DNA of 64,000 nt from the NCBI GenBank assembly GCA_016718345.1, contig JADKDN010000010.1:10705-74704 (forward strand), given 5' to 3'. Positions 48,349 to 59,568 of this stretch are shown one piece after another; position 1 is the first letter of the stretch, and each line of letters opens with the position of its first letter. This DNA is from Flavobacterium sp. (GTDB lineage Bacteria; Bacteroidota; Bacteroidia; Flavobacteriales; Flavobacteriaceae). Made by a program: the position numbers and the translations under genes. The notes below the pieces were generated by a model. The model saw only the letters and a list, made by a program, of their open reading frames with translations, did not search any database and was not told the DNA's origin.

Positions 48349-49416
48349 TTATAATTTAATGAATTTCCTTGTAGTTTTTCCTTGCCCAGAACTGATTTCA
48401 ATTAGGTAACTCCCTGTTTTTAATTCAGATAGTGACAGCTCAGTATGTTTGGTTAAAGTTTCTTTTGAGTACTCTTTTATTGTTTGTCCTATAGTATTGT
48501 AAATCTTTATGGATGAAACAGTAACAAAATCATCGGTATCAATGTTTAAAGTATTTTGAACCGGATTTGGATAAAGTTTATAGTTTAATGTTGTGTTTTT
48601 TTGAGAAACCGTTCCTAATTCCTTTCCAGAATTGTCAGAGCACAAAGCATTGTACGTAATGTTTGGCAAATTGTAATACGATTGAAAATATTCTGTTTCA
48701 GTAACCACTGTAGGTCCTTCATGATTGAATTCGTCGGTACAAATATTTTTCAAATTAGGATTGTTATTGACTATTAAATAAAAATGACAATTTTCATATA
48801 TTATATAACATAAATCAAATTTTCCATTTTTGAAATTTATGGATTTAAGATTAGGATTGTTTTTTATTGAAATCGTTTTACTAAAACGTCTTATAGTTGA
48901 AAAATCTAAAGTAGTCAGTTTGGTATCATTACAGTAGAAATCCTCTAAAGTAAGGTCATTAAATTCAACGGAGGTGAACAAATTACCAGAAATGTTTAAA
49001 TAATAGTAATTAGCTGAAGCAGGTAATACCAAAGAACTGATTTTATTGTAAGAAATATCTAATTCTTGAGTTTCATAACTCAAATTATTTAATTCAGTAA
49101 TTTGGTTGTTATTGCATCTCAATTCGTGAAGTTCACTAATATCAAATGGTAATGTCGTTAGGGAGTTATTGCTGCAATTTAATTTACGTAGCTTTTTGAA
49201 ACTTTCAATTCCGACGATAGAACTAATAGAAGAATTTGAAATGTCTAGTTCATTAACTTCATTGGCTTCGCTTTTTTGGATTTCACCATCATTGTTTTCA
49301 TCAATACCTAGTGAAATAAGTTTGTTTTTAAAGTTTGTATCAGGAATAGATACGTTTTGTGAGCTGAGCGAAAAGCTCAACAATAGGAAGAATACTATTA
49401 TATGTAGGTTTCTCAT
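48349..49416 (-). CDS. Secreted leucine-rich-repeat protein with T9SS sorting tail
   Basis: 355 residues: signal peptide (IIVFFLLLSFSLSSQ), an acidic loop like a calcium-binding hand (DENNDGEIQKSEAN), about eight leucine-rich repeats (LRKLNCSNNSLTTLP, ELHELRCNNNQIT, TQELDISYNKISSL), and a type A C-terminal sorting domain (YPNPVQNTLNIDTDD, GSYLIEISSGQGKTTRKFIKL). The tail directs export by the type IX system to the cell surface. It probably binds proteins; the partner is unknown. The 278-base gap to lpd holds promoters only. Confidence 0.88.
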   Translation of the reverse strand: MRNLHIIVFFLLLSFSLSSQNVSIPDTNFKNKLISLGIDENNDGEIQKSEANEVNELDISNSSISSIVGIESFKKLRKLNCSNNSLTTLPFDISELHELRCNNNQITELNNLSYETQELDISYNKISSLVLPASANYYYLNISGNLFTSVEFNDLTLEDFYCNDTKLTTLDFSTIRRFSKTISIKNNPNLKSINFKNGKFDLCYIIYENCHFYLIVNNNPNLKNICTDEFNHEGPTVVTETEYFQSYYNLPNITYNALCSDNSGKELGTVSQKNTTLNYKLYPNPVQNTLNIDTDDFVTVSSIKIYNTIGQTIKEYSKETLTKHTELSLSELKTGSYLIEISSGQGKTTRKFIKL

Positions 49417-49661
49417 GACAATAGAAATTAATTTGGGGTTAGTGTTCTAAATGGTGTCAATTATCAAACAAACCTAGTATTAATATTTTCTTAATAAATC
49501 AATGTCATCCTTTTTTCGTTAATGTGTATAAAAACCCCGACAAACAAAATTATATTGTAGTCCTATTCGTATAAAAAATAAAAGAGAAACCAACCAGTTC
49601 AAGAGTAGAATTTGTATTTCAAAAAACTTAAAAATTAGGCTTTAAACCAAACTTTATTCTT

Positions 49662-49669
49662 TAATTTTG
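49662..49669 (+). promoter_or_regulatory. -7 promoter box for lpd
   Basis: TAATTTTG fits TAnnTTTG and lies 25 bases before the start of lpd; no clear TTG at the upstream distance. Confidence 0.35.
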
Positions 49670-49694
49670 CGATACTAAAAAATAAATACAAATT

Positions 49695-51097
49695 ATGAGT
49701 TCATTCGATGTAGTCATTATAGGTTCAGGACCAGGCGGATATGTATCAGCTATTCGCTGTGCACAATTAGGTTTCAAAACTGCTATTATAGAAAAATATT
49801 CAACTTTAGGTGGCACCTGTTTAAATGTGGGTTGTATTCCGTCTAAGGCGCTACTTGCTTCTTCGCATCATTATGAAGAGTTGCAACATTTTGCCGATCA
49901 TGGTATAGAAGTTTCAGGAGAAGTAAAAGTAAATCTTGAGAAGATGATTGCCCGCAAACAAGCAGTTGTTGACCAAACTTCTGGGGGCGTAAAATTCTTT
50001 ATGGATAAAAATAAGATTACTGTTTTTGAAGGTTTAGGTTCTTTTGTTGATGCTACTCATATTGCTATTGCTAAGCCAGATGGATCTTCAGAAACAATTG
50101 AAGCTAAAAATACAATTATAGCAACAGGTTCAAAACCGTCTTCGTTACCTTTTATCAAAATTGACAAAGAACGGATTATCACTTCTACTGAGGCGTTAAA
50201 GTTGAAAGAGGTTCCTAAACATTTAGTTATTATTGGTGGAGGTGTAATTGGAATCGAATTAGGTCAAGTTTATCTTCGATTAGGAGCAGAAGTTTCTGTA
50301 GTAGAATTTATGGATAGAATTATTCCTGGAATGGACAGTTCATTGTCCAAAGAATTGACCAAAGTCTTGAAAAACAGGGTATGAAATTTTATGTTTCTCA
50401 CAAAGTTAAATCTGTCGAAAGAAAAGGAAATTTAGTAAAAGTTCAAGCAGAGAATCCAAAAGGAGAAACGATAACTCTTGAAGGCGATTATTCTTTAGTT
50501 TCTGTAGGACGTCGCCCTTATACTGATGGGTTGAATGCTGAAAAAGCAGGAGTGAAGCTCACCGAAAGAGGGATGGTAGAAGTAAACGATCATTTGCAAA
50601 CAAACATTCCAAATATTTATGCTATTGGAGATGTTGTTCGTGGTGCTATGTTAGCCCACAAAGCGGAAGAAGAAGGAGTAATGGTAGCTGAAATTTTAGC
50701 AGGACAAAAACCACATATTGATTATAATTTAATTCCTGGAGTTGTATATACTTGGCCAGAAGTTGCTGCTGTTGGAAAAACAGAGGAGCAATTGAAGGAA
50801 GCAGGAGTAACCTACAAGGCTGGAAGTTTTCCTTTCAAAGCTTTGGGTCGCGCTCGTGCTGGAGGGGATATCGATGGCTTTGTGAAAATTCTTGCCGATG
50901 CTAAAACCGACGAAGTTTTAGGGATTCACATGATTGGTGCTCGTTGTGCCGATTTGATTGCTGAAGCTGTAACCGCTATGGAATTTAAGGCTTCCGCTGA
51001 AGATATTTCCAGAATGAGTCATGCACATCCAACTTTTGCAGAAGCAATTAAAGAAGCTGCTTTAGCCGCAACAGATAATAGAGCTTTGCACGTGTAA
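49695..51097 (+). CDS. lpd: Dihydrolipoyl dehydrogenase (E3), frame broken once
   Basis: The repaired protein has 467 residues. FAD enzyme that reoxidises lipoamide of 2-oxoacid dehydrogenase complexes. Motifs are GSGPGGYVSAI (FAD), the redox disulfide GGTCLNVGCIPSK, the NAD-binding GGGVIGIELGQVYLRLG, YAIGDVVRGAMLAH and the catalytic HAHPTFAEAIKEA near the C-terminus. One A is missing in the run 50370-50374 (KKQGMKFYVSHKV restored). No E1 or E2 gene is nearby. Confidence 0.92.
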
Positions 51098-51123
51098 TTT
51101 CTTTTTCTGAAACAAGAATACTA

Positions 51124-51156
51124 AAAACCCGATAGCAAAATACGTTATCGGGTTTT
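51124..51156. terminator. Terminator after lpd
   Basis: AAAACCCGATA and TATCGGGTTTT form an 11-bp stem around an 11-base loop, followed by T; lies between convergent lpd and DUF4349 genes. Confidence 0.75.
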
Positions 51157-51181
51157 ATTTCTCTATTTTTTAAGATACTTT

Positions 51182-52047
51182 TTATAAACTAAAAAGCACA
51201 TTATTCCAATCAAAAAAGAGAGACCATAGCTGGATTAGAAAAGCAATAATTTCTTCAAGCATATACCAACCAGTTCTTAATCCATCAATAATTTTGGAAC
51301 CAATATTTTGTCTATGCATTTTTTCATTAGCCACTATTTCTTGTTTAATTGTTTCTCTTTGATAGATTTGAAGTGTGACGGTGCTAAAGTTTACTTGATC
51401 TTGTAATGAAAGATTTTCAAGTTTCTTGCTGTCGTTTGCTTCCTTTTTCGCATTCAAATTTTCTTCAGCATCAATAATAGCAGTTAGTTTTTTGCCTTTG
51501 GTATCAATGGCTTTTTGTACTCTTTTTCTTGAGAAGCACTTCGATTTTGAGCTAATTGATTGGCTAGCATTTGTAGAGAAACATCATCAGCTTTAATAAC
51601 TCTAAAGTCAAGAAAATCAATTTGTTTGGAAATTGTTTTTAATATGGTGTCAAGTTGCGTATTGGGTACACGTATAGTGATATTATTCTCAACATTGTAT
51701 TTTGTAGTTTCAAGTGTACTGTCTTGGCTTATTTTAGTTTTGGTTTTTTCTGAAATATCACTTTGTAAGTTGGTATAAGTGACAAACCCACCAAATTTAG
51801 CAGTGGTATTTTCAATAGCATAGGTGGATTGGGGTACGTTTTTAACTTTAAATTTAATATCGGCAGTTCTTATAAACTTTCGATTCATGTCCTTTTTCTC
51901 AACCACGCTCGAAGTTGTATCAGCGCTTTTTTCTAGTTTGACATTTTCTGAAACAGCTTCTTCGGCTGTTGCTTCAGCTTGTTTACAGGAATACAAGGTT
52001 ACAGCAAATGCGAACGTTACCAGGCCTAATTTTGTGATTGTTTTCAT
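51182..52047 (-). CDS. DUF4349 lipoprotein, frame broken once
   Basis: The repaired protein has 288 residues. Signal with lipobox VTLYSC, then a DUF4349 domain: RKFIRTADIKFKVKNVPQS, a fold with ITIRVPNTQLDTIL, a coiled coil (residues about 150-215) and near the C-terminus a membrane-like stretch (GWYMLEEIIAFLIQLWSLFF). One base is missing in the T run of the plus strand at 51523-51527. Such proteins sit in the envelope; the function is unknown. Confidence 0.75.
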
Positions 52048-52231
52048 AGGAAATTGATTTTAAATAGTGATTAATAAAAAGGGTACTTATTGAAAATTCT
52101 TGTTTTTAATTTTGAAAACGAATAAGTAATTTTTTATCAATAGTTAAAATCAATTTTAATTAAAAGGGATATTAGTATCACAATAAAAAGCGTGCCAAGA
52201 TTTTTTTAGCGTTAATTATTCCAATAAAAAA

Positions 52232-52260
52232 ACCTGTTTCATTTTTACGATGAAACAGGT
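52232..52260 (-). terminator. Terminator after the DoxX-like gene
   Basis: ACCTGTTTCAT and ATGAAACAGGT form a perfect 11-bp stem, followed on the minus strand by a T-rich stretch; it lies 30 bases beyond the DoxX-like stop. Confidence 0.75.
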
Positions 52261-52290
52261 CAGTTTAGTTTTTTTTAATTACTAATTGGA

Positions 52291-52665
52291 CTACATAGTA
52301 AATACGCTTTTATAATTGTCCCAATACCTGTAAATCAAAAATAAGTTCCCAAGGAATACAAATATGGCTATGGGAAGAGTTTCAGGTGACAAAAAATAAT
52401 TTATCAACAGAATATTCAATGAAACTGGTAAAATTACAATGTTAGCTAAGGTTACAAATTTTCCTGATATGTAAGCTAATCCGCACAGCAATTCTACAGT
52501 TTTAGCCAAAGGCATTAAATAGACAGAAGCGACTAAACCCACTTGAAAAGCTTTGAAATCACCAGTTGTAACAGGTTCAGGTACTAATTTCAGAAAGAAA
52601 CTAACAGATGCAAATAGGAGTAAAAGACCAATAAGAATTCGGATAATAATAGTTGCAATTTTCAT
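52291..52665 (-). CDS. DoxX-like small membrane protein
   Basis: 124 residues with four membrane helices (IIIRILIGLLLLFASVSFF, AFQVGLVASVYLMPLAKTVELLCG, LANIVILPVSLNILLINYF, ETLPIAIFVFLGNLFLIY). The layout and the SVYLMPLAKTVELLCGLAYI-type segment fit DoxX/DoxD-like proteins. Often linked to redox or sulfur metabolism; here there is no such neighbour, so the role is open. Confidence 0.65.
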   Translation of the reverse strand: MKIATIIIRILIGLLLLFASVSFFLKLVPEPVTTGDFKAFQVGLVASVYLMPLAKTVELLCGLAYISGKFVTLANIVILPVSLNILLINYFLSPETLPIAIFVFLGNLFLIYRYWDNYKSVFTM

Positions 52666-52758
52666 AATTCAGTGGTTTTGTTTGTTAATATACTATCAAA
52701 TGTATGAAAAAAGCAGTGAAATTATCGTAATTTTGGGAACCTAAATTATGCTATTTCT

Positions 52759-54053
52759 TTGAGAACATCTAAATGTTATACCGTTGGAAACCCTGAACAA
52801 TTGAAAAAACAATTGCTTTTTTGGTCTCAGCAATTCCGCGAAATTATTTTTCTTGATAGCAATTCAAAGCACAATACCAATCAAAAATACTCTAGCTACG
52901 ACAGTATTTTAGCAGCTGATGCTTTCACTTCGATAAAAACCGACTATCATAACGCTTTTGAGGATTTAAAACAGTATCAACAAACAACAAGGGATTGGAT
53001 TTTTGGGTATATGACCTATGATTTGAAAAATGATGTAGAGGCTTTGCAATCGAATAATTTTGATGGTTTAAATTTTCCAGATTTGTTTTTCTTTCAGCCT
53101 AAAAAGCTATTTCTATTGAAAGGAAATCAACTCGAAATTCAGTATCTCAATATGTGCGATGATGAAATAGAAGAAGATTTTTCAGCAATAATTCAAAGTC
53201 AAAAATGGGTAACTGAAAATGAAAGTTCAATTGAAATTCAACAACGAATTTCTAAAGAAAATTACATCAAAAAAGTATCTAAAATGCAGGAATACATCCA
53301 TCGTGGTGACATGTATGAAGCTAATTTTTGCATGGAATTTTTGCTGAAAATGCCCATATACATCCATTTGAAAAGTTTGAAAAGTTAACTACGATTTCAA
53401 AAGCTCCATTTACAGTTTTTCTTAAAAATAATCAACAGTTTCTCCTGTCTGCTTCGCCAGAACGTTATTTAAAGAAAGTAGGCGAAAGGCTTATTTCTCA
53501 GCCTATAAAGGGAACGGCACAACGGTTTTTGGATGCAGTTGAAGACGAAAAATCCAAGAATCAGTTGGCTTCCGATCCAAAAGAACGCGCTGAAAATATT
53601 ATGATTACTGATTTGGTTCGTAATGATTTATCTAGAACAGCTCAACAAAATTCTGTTCAAGTGGAGGAACTTTGTGCGGTATATTCATTTTTACAAGTGC
53701 ATCAAATGATATCAACAATAACTTCAAAATTAGACTCTCAATATTCTGTTATAGAGGCAATTAAAAATTCTTTTCCTATGGGTAGTATGACAGGTGCACC
53801 AAAAGTTTCTGCAATGAAAATTAGTGAAGAATTGGAGGAAACCAAGCGAGGTCTATATAGTGGAGCAGTGGGCTATTTTACCCCTACAGCTGATTTCGAT
53901 TTTAATGTGGTCATTAGGAGTATCTTGTACAATCAAGAAAATAAGTATGTTTCTTTTTCGGTTGGAAGCGCTATAACGGCTCAGTCTGTTCCTGAAAAAG
54001 AATATGAAGAATGTATTCTCAAAGCAAAAGCAATGAGTGAAGTTTTGAGCTAA
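52759..54053 (+). CDS. pabB: Aminodeoxychorismate synthase component I (PabB-like), frame broken once
   Basis: The repaired protein has about 431 residues. Chorismate-binding family: SPERYLKK, a segment KGTAQRFLDA, IMITDLVRNDLSRTA, FPMGSMTGAPKVSAMKI and SGAVGYFT. It makes 4-amino-4-deoxychorismate for folate; anthranilate synthase is less likely without trp genes nearby. One T is missing in the run 53338-53342 (EFFAENAHIHPF restored). The start is unsure: TTG at 52759 opens the frame, and the ATG at 52748 would join it if one base were added in the T run. tilS follows after 27 bases. Confidence 0.83.
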
Positions 54054-54080
54054 ATTCAAAAGAAATAATTACATTTGAAT

Positions 54081-55390
54081 ATGGTAGAAAAACTAAAAAA
54101 TCATTGTAATCAACATTTTCCCTTTTTAAAACAGAAAAAGGTACTTCTTGCTGTTAGCGGTGGTTTGGATAGTATGGTTTTAGTGTATTTATTTCAACAA
54201 CTACACTATGAAATAGGTGTGGCACATTGTAATTTCCAATTGAGAGGCTTAGAAAGTTTTGAAGATCAAAATTTTATTCAGAATTATGCTGAGGCAAATT
54301 CGTTACCAATTTTCATAACTCAATTTGATACTCAAGCTTTTGCTCAGGATTACAAACTTTCCATTCAAGTGGCTGCGCGAGAACTCCGATACAATTGGTT
54401 TTATGAACTTTTAGAGACTCAAAATTTCGATTATGTTCTCACTGCACATCATGCCGATGACAATTTGGAAACGTTTCTAATAAATCTTTCCAGAGGAACT
54501 GGATTGGATGGTTTAACAGGAATTCCAGAACAAAATGATAAAGTAATTCGCCCATTATTGGCCTTTTCTCGTCAGGAAATGGAAGCATATGCAAAGCAAA
54601 ATGCAATTCAATGGAGAGAAGACAGCAGCAATGCTTCGGATAAATACTTACGGAATAAGATTCGCCATGATGTAGTTCCTATTTTAAAAGAGTTGAATAC
54701 CGATTTTATAGCTTCTTTTCAAAAAACACAAGAGTACCTTCAGCAAGCTCAAGTGATGGTGGAAGACGCTTCAATTATGGTCTATCAGCAGGTCGCTAAG
54801 GAAGTAGGAGAGGAAATTCATTTTGATTTAAAAAAACTAAAACCGCTACCCAATTACAAGTCGTATTTGTACCAATGGCTTAGAGAGTTTGGCTTTTCGG
54901 CTTGGGATGATGTTTATGATTTGGTTGATAGTCAATCAGGAAAACAAATCTTTTCTTCTCATTTTAGATTGCTCAAAAATAGAGACTATTTGGTTTTGTG
55001 TCCTCTCGATTTTACAGATAGTAAAAGAGAATATTTTATTACTAAAAATCAAAAAGAAGTTAAAGTTCCCTTAAATCTTTCCATTTGTAAAGTAACAGAC
55101 ATTAGCGATACTACAATAGAAAGTATATTTGTTGATGAAATGAAGCTAGAGTTTCCTCTGGTTTTGAGACGATGGAAGGAAGCAGATTCTTTTCAGCCGT
55201 TTGGAATGAAAGGAAAATCGAAAAAAGTGAGTAAATTTTTAAAGACGAGAAATTATCGTTAATAGAAAAAGAAAAAACCTGGCTTTTATGTTCAAATAAT
55301 CAGATTGTTTGGATTGTTGGAATGCGACAAGACGAACGGTTTAAGATTGATGAAACCACAAAAAAAATTCTAAAAATAACAGTTGTATAA
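54081..55390 (+). CDS. tilS: tRNA(Ile)-lysidine synthetase, frame broken once near C-terminus
   Basis: The repaired protein has 436 residues. Modifies C34 of the tRNA-Ile that reads AUA; essential in most bacteria. The PP-loop LLAVSGGLDSMVL is at about residue 25, HCNFQLRG follows, and HHADDNLETFLINLSRGTGLDGL continues the N-type ATPase fold. One A is missing at 55241-55243, hiding the last 45 residues (FLKDEKLSLIEKEK to ILKITVV). The stop overlaps the dsbD start as TAATG. The Met at 54081 is preferred over one two codons earlier. Confidence 0.9.
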
Positions 55391-57409
55391 TGAAAAAGAT
55401 ACTCTTTATAGTAGTTGCGATACTGACTTTTGTTACTGCAAAAGCACAACTTGTAGATCCGGTGAAATGGACGACTAAAATTGAAAGAAAATCAACAACC
55501 AACTATATATTGACTTTTAGCGGAGTTATAGAAAAGGATTGGCATATGTATTCGCAATTTACTCCAGATGGGGGCGCTTTACCTTTGGAACTTGTTTTTA
55601 AGAATAAAGAAGGCAATTACGATTTGGTTGGTAAAGCAAAAGAGAGCAAAACCCAGACCGTTTTTAATGATGTTTTTGGTGTAAACGAAACCTATTTTGA
55701 GAAAAACGCTAAAATTACTCAAGAAATACAAGTAGTCAATTCTAAAGTATCAATCATTGAAGCAAGTTTGAACTATCAGGTTTGTAAACAAGTATGCGTA
55801 AATTTAGAAAAGAAATTTCAATTCACTATTCCAAAAAATGAAATTGAGGAAAACAATATAACCGCTGTTGATACAAGTAGAACTCAAGTCAAAGCTCCTG
55901 TTATAGACACACTAAAAACTAAGGTTGATAAAAACTCTCAAGGCGAGGCAAAAACAGAGAATTTTTCATCAAGAGCATCTTCAAACAGAAGTTTTTGGTC
56001 TATTTTTTTAATTGCTTTCTTATCAGGTTTTGCTGCTTTGTTAACTCCCTGTGTTTTTCCAATGATTCCAATGACAGTTAGCTTTTTTACAAAACAGAGT
56101 AAGACGAAAGCAGGAGGTAAAAAGAACGCTATTATTTACGGTATTTCTATAATTGTGATATATGTCTTTTTAGGTCTTTTAGTAACTTGGATATTTGGGG
56201 CAGATGCATTAAATGCCTTGTCTACCAATGTTTGGTTCAATCTTATTTTCTTTGTTTTATTAGTGGTTTTTGCAGCCTCATTTTTGGGAGCTTTTGAAAT
56301 TATGTTGCCAAATTCTTGGGCTAATAAAGTCGATAAACAAGCCGATAGAGGTGGGGTTATCGGGATTTTGTTCATGGCTTTAGCGCTAGCAATTGTTTCT
56401 TTTTCGTGTACTGGACCTATTGTAGGAACTCTTTTAGTCGATGCAGCTTCAAAAGGAGGTTTGCGCCTGTTGTTGGAATGTTTGGTTTTCATTGGCATTA
56501 GCTCTACCTTTTATGTTGTTTGCTATGTTTCCGGGTTGGATGCATTCTTTACCTAAATCAGGTGGTTGGCTCAATACAGTAAAAGTGTTTTTAGGATTTC
56601 TTGAGCTGGCTTTGGCGTTTAAATTTTTGTCTAATGCCGACTTGGTTTTACAATTACACTTGTTAGAAAGAGAAGTTTTCCTAGTTATTTGGATTGCAAT
56701 TTTTGGGTCATTAGCATTATATCTTTTTGGTAAAATTTCTTTGCCACATGATAGCCCAGTTGTTCATATTTCAGTAGGTAGATTAATATTAGGCTTGTTG
56801 GTTTTGTCATTTACTATTTATTTGATTCCTGGACTTTGGGGCGCTCCTTTAAAATTGATTAATGCATTTCCACCACCAATAGAGTACAGTGAAAGCCCTA
56901 TGGGAGTGGGTGCTTTGAAAGATTCCTCAATAGCTACTACTGTTTTACCTGAAGGAGCAAAGTATGGTCCTCATCAACTTGTAGTTTTTGATGATTATGA
57001 TAAAGGTTTAGTCTACGCAAAAAAAGTGAATAAGCCAATCATGCTGGATTTTACAGGTTTTGCCTGCGTTAATTGTAGAAAAATGGAAAATACAGTTTGG
57101 TCTGACAGGCAAATTCTTACCCTCTTAAAGAATGAGGTTGTAGTTATTTCATTATATGTCGACGATAAAAGAGATTTGCCAAAAGGGGAGCAGTTTGTTT
57201 CTAAAGAAACGGGCTCTGTTATTGAGACAATTGGAGATAAATGGACTGATTTCATGATTTCAAAATATAAAACCAACACACAGCCATTATATGTTCTAAC
57301 AGATTTAAAAGGAAATAGTTTAAATCAAAATCATCCAACTATCAGTTACGTGGGTGTTCAAGAATATAAAGAATGGTTACAAGTAGGAATTTCTAATTTT
57401 AAGAAATAG
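55390..57409 (+). CDS. dsbD: Thiol:disulfide interchange protein DsbD, frame broken twice
   Basis: The repaired protein has 673 residues. It carries electrons from cytoplasmic thioredoxin to periplasmic proteins. After the signal (VVAILTFVTAKAQ) come an N-terminal domain with the pair CKQVC, eight membrane helices with LTPCVFPMIPMTVSFF and FSCTGPIVGTLL as the membrane Cys pair, and a thioredoxin domain with FACVNCRKM. Two bases are missing near 56463 (GG to G) and in the T run 56486-56489; with them GGLAPVVGMFGFSLALAL appears. The overlap with tilS indicates one operon. Confidence 0.9.
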
Positions 57410-57420
57410 ATTTAATAAAA

Positions 57421-57454
57421 AAAACACTCTAAAGACGAATCTTTAGAGTGTTTT
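57421..57454. terminator. Bidirectional terminator between dsbD and amt
   Basis: AAAACACTCTAAAG and its complement form a perfect 14-bp stem around ACGAAT, bordered by A and T runs. Confidence 0.85.
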
Positions 57455-57474
57455 AAATGTATTAAGAATGATTA

Positions 57475-58800
57475 TTATAGATATTCTCCGTGTTGTGTAA
57501 TGTCTAATCCTAATTCTTCTTTATCTTCACTAACTCTCAAAGGAGTAATTTTGTTTACAATAAAGAATAAAGCATAAGAAGCAGCAAAAGCAAATATAGA
57601 TACCAATACTAATGCTTTTAATTGGATTAAGAATAATGTAGCATCTCCGTAGATTAAACCTTGATTGTCTCCAACAATAGCATTAACCGATTTAGAAGCA
57701 AATACTCCTGTTAAAAGCATTCCAACCATACCACCTACACCATGACAAGCAAATACATCTAAAGCATCATCAATTTTACCTTTAGGGAATTTACTTACTA
57801 CAAGATTACTCACAATACTAGCAATAAGTCCGATAGCTACAGCTGATGGGATTGAAACGAAACCTGCAGCAGGTGTAATGGCAACTAAACCAACAACGGC
57901 TCCTATACAAGCACCCATCGCAGAAAGTTTGTGTCCAAGAATTTTATCTAAGAATACCCAACCCATTGCAGCAGCAGCAGCAGCTACTGTTGTGGTTCCT
58001 AATGCTTGAGCAGCAAGGCTTCCAGATCCAACAGCAGATCCAGCATTGAAACCAAACCAACCGAACCATAGTAAACTAGTACCTAATAGTACATAAGTAA
58101 TACGTGCTGGATTTGATTTTTGTACTTTTCTTTTACCTAAGAACATCGCTCCCGCTAATGCAGCCCATCCAGCACTCATGTGAACCACAGTTCCACCTGC
58201 AAAATCTAAAACTCCCCATCCGAAAAATAATCCATCAGGATGCCAAGTCATATGACATAATGGTGCGTAAACAAATAATATAAATAAAACCATAAATAAC
58301 AAATAAGCCCAGAAACGAACACGCTCAGCAAATGCTCCAGTTATTAATGCAGGTGTGATGATAGCAAATTTAGCTTGGAATAAAGCAAATAAGATAAATG
58401 GTATGGTTGGAGCCAATTCCCAAGCGGTGTTAGCACTAACACCTTGAAAAAACATATTTGAAGTTGGGTCACCAATAAAACCGCCAATTGATGGTCCAAA
58501 GCACAATCCAAAAGTAATTACCACCCATAATACAGTTACAATAACCATAGCCATAAAGCTCTGAAGTACAGTACTAATTACGTTTTTCTTTCCTACCATT
58601 CCTCCGTAGAAGAAACCAAGCCCAGGAGTCATCAATAAGACGAAGCCTGTAGCTACTAACATCCAAGCCGTGTCTCCAGTATCTAATTTTAATTCTACAA
58701 CATGTGCACCAAGTGTAGCAGAATCAGCAAAAAGATAAATTGAGAAAACGGATAACACCAAAATCGTGATTAGAATCACACTTAAAATAATTTTTCGCAT
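57475..58800 (-). CDS. amt: Ammonium transporter Amt
   Basis: 441 residues. An N-terminal membrane or signal helix, then eleven transport helices. The signature FAGGTVVHMSAGWAALAGA and the conserved His pair environment (CHMTW, ACHGVGGMVGMLLTG) are present. It conducts ammonium or ammonia into the cell; in most bacteria a GlnK protein blocks it, but no glnK gene is adjacent (the PII-like protein at 42103 is far away). No frame break. Confidence 0.93.
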   Translation of the reverse strand: MRKIILSVILITILVLSVFSIYLFADSATLGAHVVELKLDTGDTAWMLVATGFVLLMTPGLGFFYGGMVGKKNVISTVLQSFMAMVIVTVLWVVITFGLCFGPSIGGFIGDPTSNMFFQGVSANTAWELAPTIPFILFALFQAKFAIITPALITGAFAERVRFWAYLLFMVLFILFVYAPLCHMTWHPDGLFFGWGVLDFAGGTVVHMSAGWAALAGAMFLGKRKVQKSNPARITYVLLGTSLLWFGWFGFNAGSAVGSGSLAAQALGTTTVAAAAAAMGWVFLDKILGHKLSAMGACIGAVVGLVAITPAAGFVSIPSAVAIGLIASIVSNLVVSKFPKGKIDDALDVFACHGVGGMVGMLLTGVFASKSVNAIVGDNQGLIYGDATLFLIQLKALVLVSIFAFAASYALFFIVNKITPLRVSEDKEELGLDITQHGEYL

Positions 58801-59037
58801 TGTTTTTAGTTTTAAAGTTTTGCTAAAATTATAAAATCATTTAAAACCCCCGTAAAAAATCGTCATTTGTAAATGATTTTTATTAATTTTTCAATATGAC
58901 CCCTAAAATTTTATAGGTATGAGATTATTAAATGCGAAAATTTATAATTTGATAATGCATTTTTTGCATTTAATGAATTCAATTTCAATTATAATGAATT
59001 TGAATAAATGGTGTGCTTTTAATTTTAAAGAATAGAA
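58801..59037. promoter_or_regulatory. Upstream region of amt with a 14-base palindrome
   Basis: This gap before amt holds no gene that I can see. TCATTTGTAAATGA at 58863-58876 is a perfect palindrome about 65 bases before the amt start, a candidate operator. The region is strongly AT-rich, so it may be chance. Confidence 0.3.
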
Positions 59038-59068
59038 AATGCCCATTGCAATCACAACAATAGGCATT
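59038..59068 (-). terminator. Terminator after the PH-domain gene
   Basis: AATGCC-C-ATTG pairs with CAAT-A-GGCATT (one mismatch) around CAATCACAA, with a T-rich stretch following on the minus strand. Confidence 0.6.
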
Positions 59069-59098
59069 ATATGAATCCAACAGTAAGGAATTACTATT

Positions 59099-59473
59099 CT
59101 ATAAAATATGCTTGCTCAAAATTTGATAGACTTCATTAATGTTATTACCACCTTTACCAAATTGTTTAACAATTGGAGTGGCTTCACTTCTTAGCCAAAT
59201 TTTTAGTTCAGCATCCAAATCAAGGATTCCCGCACTTTCCTTAGAAAACTTTTGAATGCTAGAGTAGGGAATAGACATATAATCGACTTTGGTTCCAACC
59301 AATTGTTTCTCAACCAATATCAATCGTTTATTGGTAAAAATAAACATGTCTTTAACAAGTTTAAATGCTTTTTCAATGATTTCTCCTTCTACTAAAATTG
59401 GTTCAAATTCTTTTGAAACATTCTCAATAGTTACCTCTGATGCGTTGCCTAGTATAGCATTAAATAGTCCCAT
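59099..59473 (-). CDS. Bacterial PH-domain protein
   Basis: 124 residues, soluble. The pattern (VEGEIIEKAFKLVKDMFIFTNKRLILVEKQLVGTKVDYMSIPYSSIQKFSKE) is the bacterial Pleckstrin-homology fold of the PF08000 type: two antiparallel sheets, the FTNKRLILV strand being the hallmark. A C-terminal helix closes it. Function unknown; such proteins may form rings. Not linked to its neighbours by spacing. Confidence 0.75.
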   Translation of the reverse strand: MGLFNAILGNASEVTIENVSKEFEPILVEGEIIEKAFKLVKDMFIFTNKRLILVEKQLVGTKVDYMSIPYSSIQKFSKESAGILDLDAELKIWLRSEATPIVKQFGKGGNNINEVYQILSKHIL

Positions 59474-59568
59474 AAATAATTTAGTTTAATTTTTGAAGTT
59501 CAAAATTAAATTAAATTGTTTGTTGTTCCTGCTAATATTTTATTAATTTACATTCAAAATTAATATAT

